Source of the DNA: Candidatus Onthomorpha intestinigallinarum
Lineage (GTDB): Bacteria > Bacteroidota > Bacteroidia > Bacteroidales > P3
DNA length: 11,911 bases
NCBI GenBank assembly: GCA_019114015.1
Contig: DXGG01000081.1
Span: 1-11,911, forward strand
Direction: 5' to 3'
In this document: one piece after another, positions 6,092 through 11,911 of the stretch
How positions within the stretch are numbered: the first letter of the stretch is position 1
Layout of the letters: each line of letters opens with the position of its first letter
Position numbers and translations under genes: made by a program
Notes under the pieces: model-generated
What the model was told of the DNA's origin: nothing
What the model saw: the letters and a program-made list of their open reading frames with translations, nothing else
The model's database searches: none

Positions 6092-7417
6092 ATGAGAAAC
6101 ATTTACATTGAAACTTATGGTTGCCAAATGAATATGGCGGATAGTGAAATAGTGGCTTCCATATTGAAACAAGAGGGGTATGATTTGGTAGATGATTTAA
6201 ATAAGGCTGATATAGTTCTCATAAATACTTGTTCTATCAGAGAAAATGCCGAACAAAGGGTAATAAAGAGGATATCGGAATTGGATTCCTTAAGGAAGAA
6301 AAGACAGTGGTTGAAAATAGGTGTCCTTGGTTGTATGGCGGAAAGGATGCAAGATTCATTGATAAAAACACATAATGTCGATTTGGTGGTTGGACCTGAC
6401 TCTTATAGGGATATTCCGTGGTTGTTGTCTTTCCAAGGTGAGGGATGTGGAGGTTTGATATCAACGGAATTGTCCGAAACGGAAACATATTCGGAAATAT
6501 ATCCCGAAAAAATAAATTCCAATGGAGTTACGGCTTTCATTCCCATAATGAGAGGTTGCGAGAATTTTTGTTCCTATTGCGTTGTTCCATATACGAGAGG
6601 AAGAGAACGCAGCAGGGATTTCAAGACAATTGTCAGTGAAGCAGAAAAACTTTTTGCTCAAGGATATAGAGAAGTAACTCTGCTTGGACAGAATGTTAAT
6701 TCTTATTTATGGAATCAAGGAGAAAAGGATGAGGTGAATTTTGCAAAGCTTATATCGTTGGTAGCAGAAATAAATCCTTTGCTTCGTGTAAGATTTTCCA
6801 CATCACATCCTAAGGATATATCACAGGAATTACTTGACACTATGGCCACGTATGACAATGTATGTAAGTTTATTCACTTGCCGCTGCAATCAGGGAGTGA
6901 CAGAATACTTCATTTAATGAACAGGAAGTATACTGCGGGAGAATACCTTGATAAAATAAACAAAATTAAGGAAACGATAAAGGATTGCGGTATTTCTACC
7001 GATATAATTTCTGGTTTTTGTACTGAAAATCTTGAAGATCATGGGTTGACTTTGAATATAATGAGACAAGTCGGATATGATTCAGCTTTTATGTTCAAGT
7101 ATTCAGAACGGCCTAATACCTTGGCGGCAAAAAAGTACGAAGATGATGTATCGGATGAAGAAAAAACACGTAGACTTGAAGAAATAATAAACTTGCAAAG
7201 AGAACTTTCTTTTCAGAGCAATAAGAAGGATATAGGTAAAACGTTTGAAGTGTTAATAGAAGGTGAGTCTAAGCGCAGTACAGAAAAGTTGTTCGGACGA
7301 AATTCTCAAAACAAAGTGATATTGTTCGATAAGAAAGATTTGCGACTTGGACAATATGTAAATGTAAAGGTTAATGATTGTACATCGGCAACATTATTTG
7401 GGGAAACAGTGTCTTAA
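6092..7417 (+). CDS. miaB: tRNA-2-methylthio-N6-dimethylallyladenosine synthase
   Basis: This 441-residue radical SAM methylthiotransferase converts i6A37 to ms2i6A37 in tRNAs reading UNN codons. Seen: the N-terminal UPF0004 domain opening with ETYGCQMNMADSE and its three cluster cysteines C11, C47 (INTCSIRENAE) and C81 (GVLGCMAER); the radical SAM motif CENFCSYC with C156, C160 and C163, followed by VVPYTRGRERSR; LGQNVNSY; HLPLQSGSD; and a C-terminal TRAM domain (about 375-441) for tRNA binding. The motifs and the MRNIYIETYGCQMN start separate it from the related RimO and MtaB. Both cluster sites are intact, so it should be active. It has its own promoter and no obvious terminator before the next gene, 99 bp away. 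Confidence 0.96.
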   Translation: MRNIYIETYGCQMNMADSEIVASILKQEGYDLVDDLNKADIVLINTCSIRENAEQRVIKRISELDSLRKKRQWLKIGVLGCMAERMQDSLIKTHNVDLVVGPDSYRDIPWLLSFQGEGCGGLISTELSETETYSEIYPEKINSNGVTAFIPIMRGCENFCSYCVVPYTRGRERSRDFKTIVSEAEKLFAQGYREVTLLGQNVNSYLWNQGEKDEVNFAKLISLVAEINPLLRVRFSTSHPKDISQELLDTMATYDNVCKFIHLPLQSGSDRILHLMNRKYTAGEYLDKINKIKETIKDCGISTDIISGFCTENLEDHGLTLNIMRQVGYDSAFMFKYSERPNTLAAKKYEDDVSDEEKTRRLEEIINLQRELSFQSNKKDIGKTFEVLIEGESKRSTEKLFGRNSQNKVILFDKKDLRLGQYVNVKVNDCTSATLFGETVS

Positions 7418-7463
7418 TAAAAACTTCTTTATACATTAAATTTCATCGTTAAAAAAAAAGTAG

Positions 7464-7471
7464 TAAATTTG
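7464..7471 (+). promoter_or_regulatory. -7 element of the wza-wzc promoter
   Basis: TAAATTTG followed by CC matches the Bacteroidota -7 consensus. A possible -33 partner TTTC (7441-7444) lies 19 bp upstream, one mismatch from TTTG. The predicted leader is about 40 nt, A/T-rich and without a Shine-Dalgarno sequence. miaB read-through could also contribute. Confidence 0.6.
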
Positions 7472-7516
7472 CCAAGTCAATATAATGTGATTTGTTATTA
7501 ATATAGTTCGATTATT

Positions 7517-8329
7517 ATGAAGAAGCAATACTATTTGATTGTAGCATTAGGTTTTTCTTTGTTTTTGTTTTCCTGTACCTCGCAGAAGAATTTGATTTAC
7601 CTGCAGGGAACGGAGGATGCAGCAGGGGAATCAGTGTATAATTATCCTGCAAATACAACTAATTATTCTCCAAATTACTTGTTGGCCGAGCAGGATATGT
7701 TGTACATACAAATCAATTCCAATATAGGGGAAGAAGCCAGCAAGTTGTTTTCGAGTTCAACAAATACAAATTACATGAATACGGACAATGCTGTATTCCT
7801 CAACAGTTTTGTTGTAAATAAAGACGGAGAGATTTCACTTCCCATTATAGGCAACGTTTATGTTAAGGGATTGACCATAGAACAGGCAGAGAATAAGATA
7901 AAGGAAAAGGCGGAAGAATACGTTGAAGGTGTCATAGTTTCCTGCAAGATGGTAAACTATAAGGTATCCATTTTGGGAGAGGTTACACGTCCCGGTACAT
8001 ATACCTTTTACCAGCCGAGTGTGAGTGTGTTTGATGTCATAGCAGCTGCAGGCGATTTGACATACTATGGAAACAGACACAGAGTAAAAATTGTTCGCAA
8101 GACACCGAATGAAGACATAATATACAACATAGATCTAACGGAATCTTCAATACTTCAGAACAGCAAGTATTATTTGCAGCCCGGTGATATAGTATATGTG
8201 GAACCTAACAAGAACACAAAAGCATTGACTACATTGAATGTTCCGTTAAATACAATAACCAGTTCTCTTTCAATAATTACATCCATAGTATCTGTTCTTT
8301 CTTTGATTTTGGCTTTAAATAAAAAATAA
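7517..8329 (+). CDS. Outer-membrane polysaccharide export lipoprotein (Wza-like, SLBB domain)
   Basis: This 270-residue lipoprotein would form the outer-membrane or periplasmic conduit for capsule or exopolysaccharide export. Seen: a signal peptide with a lipobox ending LFLFSC (lipid-anchored C20); a Poly_export domain from about residue 50 (YLLAEQDMLYIQI) through GEISLPIIGNVYVKGLT and the EAEEYV-like helix to about 145; an SLBB domain from about 149 (VSILGEVTRPGTYTF) to YYLQPGDIVYVEP (218-230); and a hydrophobic C-terminal helix (about 245-268) ending in NKK. This short form with a terminal helix is usual in Bacteroidota and much shorter than E. coli Wza (about 380). It precedes the wzc-like gene by 6 bp, so the two are co-transcribed and presumably interact across the periplasm. 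Confidence 0.92.
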   Translation: MKKQYYLIVALGFSLFLFSCTSQKNLIYLQGTEDAAGESVYNYPANTTNYSPNYLLAEQDMLYIQINSNIGEEASKLFSSSTNTNYMNTDNAVFLNSFVVNKDGEISLPIIGNVYVKGLTIEQAENKIKEKAEEYVEGVIVSCKMVNYKVSILGEVTRPGTYTFYQPSVSVFDVIAAAGDLTYYGNRHRVKIVRKTPNEDIIYNIDLTESSILQNSKYYLQPGDIVYVEPNKNTKALTTLNVPLNTITSSLSIITSIVSVLSLILALNKK

Positions 8330-8335
8330 CGAAAA

Positions 8336-10813
8336 GTGGATAACAATTCAACCAAGGTTCAGGAAACCTTAAATAATCAGGAAACATCTGCCATAAATAT
8401 GGCAGAGATCTTTTTTAAAATGCTTGAAAAGTGGCATTGGTTTGTCATTGCCATAGTGGTGGCTTTAATAGGAGCATTCTTAATAACGAAATATTCTACT
8501 TCGTTGTATGAAGCGGAAGCAACTCTTTTGATTAAGAATAATGATGAGATGCTTTCAAACCTGTCTATGGTAAACAACATGATAGCGGCTCGCAATCAAG
8601 TGAATTTTCAAAATGAGATAGGAAACATCCAATCACTTTCAATGGTAAAAAGAACAATAAAGGCATTGGATTTTCATGTAACGTATTATCAAAAGGTCAA
8701 CTTTAAATATTTGGACATTTACAAGGATTCTCCATTCATGGTGGAAGTTGACTTTTACCAGTCTCAACCAACGGGAGTAATGATAGATGTGGAGTTGTCC
8801 GATAAAAACAAATGTGTCGTATCATACGAAAGGAAAGACAATGTACCGGTATACGATTACGCTGAGGACATGATATTGGAGGAAATGACGAACATTCCAA
8901 GCAGACAACTTTCTTTGAAATATGGAGAATGGTTCAATCATGACGGAATGAGATTCAGAATATTACTGAAAGAACCTGAAAAGTGGAATAGTAATTATTC
9001 CAAAATCAATTATTCATTTACTATAAATGATTTGGATGCCGTAGCCCGTCAGTTCAATTCCACGAAAATAGAACTTATCAACAAAGAATCTTCAATAATA
9101 TCAATAAAATTCAAACACGAAAACAAAAACAAAGCGGTAGATTTCGTCAATATGTTATGTAAGATTTACATAGATCTTACTTTCGAAGAAAAAACACATC
9201 TCAACGTAAGTACGATAGAATTTGTAAATTCTCAAATAGATGCCATAGCGGATTCTTTGAATATTGCGGAAAGAAAAAGGGAAGTATTCCAACAGACCAA
9301 CAATACTCTTAACTTGACCAACGATGCATCTTATCTGTTTGAACAGGCAAATGAATTGGATAAGGAGTTAGCCTTGGAAAAAACTAAAAGGGAATATTAC
9401 AACAGTCTTGAAAGATACATAAATCAGGCAAATTTGGAGGGAGGTGTTGCTGCACCGTCTACAATGGGAATAGAGGATCCTTTGTTGAACAAACTGGTTG
9501 CCAGTTTAACTGAACTGATAATAGAGAAACAAAGATTGTCAACCACGTTGAAAACAAAGAATCCGAAGATGAGGGAGTTGTCCTTGCAAATAGAGAGTGT
9601 AAGAGACCAAATACAGGAAAGTTTAAAGACGATTAAAAATATTTCCAATATCAATCAGAGGGAACTGCAAAGGAGAAATAATTTGTTACAGACGGAAATT
9701 GACAAATTGCCTTCCACACAGAGAAACATGATAAACATAGAGCGGCAATTCAAATTCAATGACGAGATTTACAATTTCTTGTATCAAAAGAAAGCGGAAG
9801 CCGAAATAGCAAAGAATGCGGCTTTGCCCGATCATAAAGTGATAGATGCTGCAAAGTTTGCAACTAAAGTTTACCCTAAAACCGTATTGAACTTTTTGAT
9901 AGCAATATTGTTGGGATTGCTTGTGCCAAGCGGATATATCTTTATAAAATATCTGTTGAAGACGACTATAGAAAGCAAAGATGACTTGGAAAAGATTTCT
10001 TCAGTGCCTATTTTGGGCTATATACCTGAGATATCTAAGGAATACAACAAGATGATTGTATTTGATAAGCCTAAGTCTCAGATAGCAGAATCGTTCCGTT
10101 CATTGAGAACGAATATAAAATACATACTTTCAAGTTCCAATACGGCAGACAATGAAGGTAAAATCATATTGATTACTTCCGCTTCTCCGGGAGACGGAAA
10201 GACTTTGACGAGTTTGAATATTTCTTCCATTTTCTCTTTAACCGGGAAAAAGACTTTGATTGTAGGTTATGATTTGAGAAAACCTGTATTGCACAGGATT
10301 TTCGGCGTAGGCGGTGGAAACGGCATAAGTACGTATTTGATCGGAAAATGTACATTGGAGGATGCCTTGCAGCATACGGAGTTCCCTAATCTGGATGTTA
10401 TGGTTGCAGGTCCGGTGCCGCCAAATCCGTCCGAATTGGTAGATTCAGAGGCTAACAGAGCATTGTTAAGGGAGTTGAGAAAGCGTTATGACTATATTGT
10501 TCTGGATACGCCTCCCGTTTCTTTGATTGCGGATGCACAATGTTTGGCGAAAGAATCCGATATAAATCTGTTTGTGGTAAGATCCAATGCTACCGACAAG
10601 GGCGTTTTGAAAATCTCGTTGTCCGAATTGGTTGACCGAAACAATGTCAGGATAAACTTCGTATTGAACGGTGTTAGAAGTGCCATGCAGAAATACGGAT
10701 ACGGTTACGGTACCCGATATGGTTATGGATACGGTTACGGATATGGTTACGGCTATGGTTATTTTGACGATGACCAGACACCTAAAAAGAAGTCGAGAGG
10801 AAAACACAAATAA
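8336..10813 (+). CDS. Polysaccharide co-polymerase / tyrosine autokinase (Wzc-like)
   Basis: This 825-residue inner-membrane protein controls chain length and export of a surface polysaccharide and autophosphorylates on tyrosine. Seen: transmembrane helix 1 (about 33-52), a Wzz domain, a long periplasmic region with coiled-coil segments (about 285-480), and helix 2 (about 516-540). A cytosolic BY-kinase domain follows, with Walker A ASPGDGKT (616-623, K622), Walker A' region VGYDLRKP (D646, R648) and Walker B VLDTPP (D724). The C-terminal cluster has eleven tyrosines, mostly as Tyr-Gly pairs (Y787-Y809), before an acidic patch and a Lys/Arg tail. In Walker A' the first Asp of the DxDxR motif is Gly644, which I recall as common in Bacteroidota homologues. 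The start is probably GTG at 8336, 6 bp after the export gene; the next ATG (codon 22) would remove only a short cytosolic tail. No separate phosphatase (Wzb) is in the window. Confidence 0.93.
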   Translation: MDNNSTKVQETLNNQETSAINMAEIFFKMLEKWHWFVIAIVVALIGAFLITKYSTSLYEAEATLLIKNNDEMLSNLSMVNNMIAARNQVNFQNEIGNIQSLSMVKRTIKALDFHVTYYQKVNFKYLDIYKDSPFMVEVDFYQSQPTGVMIDVELSDKNKCVVSYERKDNVPVYDYAEDMILEEMTNIPSRQLSLKYGEWFNHDGMRFRILLKEPEKWNSNYSKINYSFTINDLDAVARQFNSTKIELINKESSIISIKFKHENKNKAVDFVNMLCKIYIDLTFEEKTHLNVSTIEFVNSQIDAIADSLNIAERKREVFQQTNNTLNLTNDASYLFEQANELDKELALEKTKREYYNSLERYINQANLEGGVAAPSTMGIEDPLLNKLVASLTELIIEKQRLSTTLKTKNPKMRELSLQIESVRDQIQESLKTIKNISNINQRELQRRNNLLQTEIDKLPSTQRNMINIERQFKFNDEIYNFLYQKKAEAEIAKNAALPDHKVIDAAKFATKVYPKTVLNFLIAILLGLLVPSGYIFIKYLLKTTIESKDDLEKISSVPILGYIPEISKEYNKMIVFDKPKSQIAESFRSLRTNIKYILSSSNTADNEGKIILITSASPGDGKTLTSLNISSIFSLTGKKTLIVGYDLRKPVLHRIFGVGGGNGISTYLIGKCTLEDALQHTEFPNLDVMVAGPVPPNPSELVDSEANRALLRELRKRYDYIVLDTPPVSLIADAQCLAKESDINLFVVRSNATDKGVLKISLSELVDRNNVRINFVLNGVRSAMQKYGYGYGTRYGYGYGYGYGYGYGYFDDDQTPKKKSRGKHK
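10694..10762 (+). repeat. Degenerate 6-bp Tyr-Gly coding repeat at the wzc 3' end
   Basis: TA(T/C)GG(N) units encode three Tyr-Gly pairs, a Thr-Arg interruption, and then eight tyrosines alternating with glycine (Y787-Y809). Tyr codons switch between TAT and TAC and Gly codons between GGA, GGT and GGC, so the DNA is not a perfect repeat. The protein pattern is therefore maintained by selection or is an old expansion. The tyrosines are the probable autophosphorylation sites. Confidence 0.9.
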
Positions 10814-10819
10814 AAAAAT

Positions 10820-10849
10820 AAAAACGGGCATATTTCAGTGCCCGTTTTT
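10820..10849 (+). terminator. Intrinsic terminator after wzc
   Basis: A perfect 11-bp stem, AAAAACGGGCA (10820-10830) with TGCCCGTTTTT (10839-10849), has an 8-nt loop and begins 6 bp after the wzc stop codon. The flanking A and T runs make it potentially bidirectional. It ends 11 bp before the ATG of the radical SAM gene, leaving no room for a promoter in between. Confidence 0.88.
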
Positions 10850-10860
10850 GTTATGCAGAG

Positions 10861-11850
10861 ATGAAACATTACAATATCCCTATATTCATTCCGGAACTGG
10901 CCTGTCCCAACAGATGCATATATTGCAATCAGAGACATATCTCCGGACAATTGGAAGCGGTTCCTACTGAAAAAGTCGTAAAAATAATAGAAGAGCATCT
11001 TTCTACATTCAAATATCCCTGTGAAGTAGAGGTCGCTTTTTTCGGGGGCAATTTTACGGGTATAGAAATGGAGCTCCAAAAGTCCTATCTTGATGTGGTG
11101 CAGCCTTACATCAAGAGCGGCAGGGTCGGAAGCATAAGAATATCCACGCGTCCCGACTACATAAGTGATGACATACTTGAACAGTTGAAGAAATATAATG
11201 TCGGAACGATAGAATTGGGTGCCCAGTCACTAAGCGACAAGGTACTTGAATTTGCAGAGAGAGGTCATGGTGTAAAAGATGTGGAGAATGCTTCAAAAAA
11301 GATAATAGACAAGGGATTCGATTTGGGTTTGCAAATGATGATAGGACTTCCGTTGGATACAATTGAACAATCCAAGGAAACAGCCCGTAAGATTATGGCA
11401 TTGGGAGCAAAATGTACGAGAATATATCCTGCATTGGTAATAAACCATACGAAACTGGCTGATATGTACGAAAGAGGAGAGTATGAGGCTTTGACCATTG
11501 AGCAGGCTGTTGACTGGACTGCACAGATCTATAAAATGTTTATTGAAGGAGGCGTCACCGTACTGAGAGTCGGTTTGCACCCTTCCGAGGATTTGATAAA
11601 CGGAAAGGAGTTATTGGCAGGCCCTTTTCATGTATCATTCAAGGAATTGGTGCTGACAAGGCTGTGGAATGAGAAACTGAGGAATATACCATTAAACGTG
11701 AAAGAAATAATAGTCAATCCCAAAGACATAAACTACGCAGTAGGATATAATTCCAAGAACAAAAAAGAACTCATGTCGAAAATCGGTAACATAAGGTTCT
11801 CGACGGACCATACCGTGAAAAGAGACGACTTCAGGTTGCTTTTGCACTGA
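10861..11850 (+). CDS. Radical SAM protein with Elp3-like domain
   Basis: This 329-residue cytosolic radical SAM enzyme has unknown substrate. Seen: the cluster motif CPNRCIYC with C15, C19 and C22, then NQRHISG; FFGGNFTG (60-67), the SAM-binding glycine motif; an Elp3/MiaB-like barrel with STRPDYI and ELGAQSL; MMIGLPLDT; and a C-terminal segment with VLRVGLHPSEDL. This matches the bacterial Elp3-like family of about 330-350 residues (Radical_SAM plus Radical_SAM_C), which lacks the acetyltransferase domain of true Elp3. tRNA modification is a reasonable guess from the relatives but is not shown. The start MKHYNIPIFIP fits the family. Expression is puzzling: the wzc terminator ends 11 bp upstream and no promoter fits in that gap. 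Read-through, or a promoter inside wzc, would be needed. Confidence 0.9.
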   Translation: MKHYNIPIFIPELACPNRCIYCNQRHISGQLEAVPTEKVVKIIEEHLSTFKYPCEVEVAFFGGNFTGIEMELQKSYLDVVQPYIKSGRVGSIRISTRPDYISDDILEQLKKYNVGTIELGAQSLSDKVLEFAERGHGVKDVENASKKIIDKGFDLGLQMMIGLPLDTIEQSKETARKIMALGAKCTRIYPALVINHTKLADMYERGEYEALTIEQAVDWTAQIYKMFIEGGVTVLRVGLHPSEDLINGKELLAGPFHVSFKELVLTRLWNEKLRNIPLNVKEIIVNPKDINYAVGYNSKNKKELMSKIGNIRFSTDHTVKRDDFRLLLH

Positions 11851-11857
11851 ATCGCTA

Positions 11858-11911
11858 TCATTTTCCAATTATTGCTGTCCGATAAAAAATGCGTCTGTTC
11901 AGTGGTTCAAA
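11858..11911 (-). CDS. Possible 3' end of a leftward gene (17 codons)
   Basis: On the minus strand one frame is open from the window edge for 17 codons, FEPLNRRIFYRTAIIGK, ending in TGA at 11858-11860; a TAG follows immediately on the minus strand. The other two minus frames contain stops. A stretch this short is often open by chance and I recognise no family, so this is only a candidate for a gene converging on the radical SAM gene with an 8-bp gap. Confidence 0.2.
   Translation of the reverse strand, partial: FEPLNRRIFYRTAIIGK

Noticed and set aside
8399..8401. ATG at codon 22 as the true start of the Wzc-like protein
   Set aside because: The GTG at 8336 lies 6 bp after the export gene and gives a typical polar cytosolic N-terminus before helix 1. 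The internal ATG remains possible but would leave about 70 bp of untranslated space in a tight operon.
10466..10831. Minus-strand open frame over the Tyr-Gly repeat giving a Val/Thr/Ile repeat protein
   Set aside because: It is the antisense of the wzc kinase domain and repeat, with no promoter or family resemblance.
1..11911. CRISPR array, insertion sequence, phage or defence system
   Set aside because: No spaced direct repeats, transposase, integrase, terminal inverted repeats or known defence domains were seen on either strand; genes are mostly conserved housekeeping functions.

Overview
The window looks like a chromosomal segment of a member of the Bacteroidota, probably Bacteroidales-like, with AT-rich DNA. 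Four things support this. Several intergenic regions carry the Bacteroidota sigma-ABfr promoter signature (TTTG, about 19-20 bp, TAnnTTTG). Start codons lack Shine-Dalgarno sequences and are preceded by A/T-rich DNA. The ABC ATPase at 4117-4827 resembles GldA. The Wza/Wzc-type pair has the short lipoprotein plus tyrosine-tailed kinase form typical of the phylum. No mobile element, CRISPR array, rRNA or phage gene is visible.

Left part (1-4072): the 3' end of an ABC-F (Uup-type) ATPase gene runs rightward into the window. A 240-bp spacer follows, holding two hairpins and a doubtful 23-codon ORF. Then comes a leftward block: nif3-like gene, coiled-coil/zinc-ribbon (CdsZ/DUF164-type) gene and pyrC (dihydroorotase), packed 11 and 6 bp apart, followed by tRNA-Val(UAC). 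The tRNA has its own promoter. It ends in a strong intrinsic terminator that is also the only one visible for the whole leftward block.

Middle part (4073-7417): all genes point right. A GldA-like ABC ATPase is transcribed divergently from nif3, with the two -7 elements almost back to back. gapA (type I GAPDH) has a near-consensus promoter and its own terminator. miaB (tRNA 2-methylthio modification) has its own promoter and a very short leader. These are housekeeping functions in separate transcription units.

Right part (7418-11911): an outer-membrane polysaccharide export lipoprotein (Wza-like) is followed 6 bp later by a bacterial tyrosine kinase/chain-length protein (Wzc-like), whose C-terminus is a Tyr-Gly repeat. 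Together they would form a trans-envelope polysaccharide export machine regulated by tyrosine phosphorylation. No glycosyltransferase, Wzx or Wzy gene is next to them. A strong terminator follows wzc, and only 11 bp later starts a radical SAM protein with an Elp3-like domain. The last 54 bases could be the 3' end of a leftward gene, with weak support.

Overall this is mostly a conserved housekeeping region and I do not see a clear undescribed system. The points most worth a second look are the apparently shortened GldA, the stand-alone wza-wzc pair with its Tyr-Gly tail, the terminator pressed against the radical SAM start codon, and the crowded divergent promoter region.
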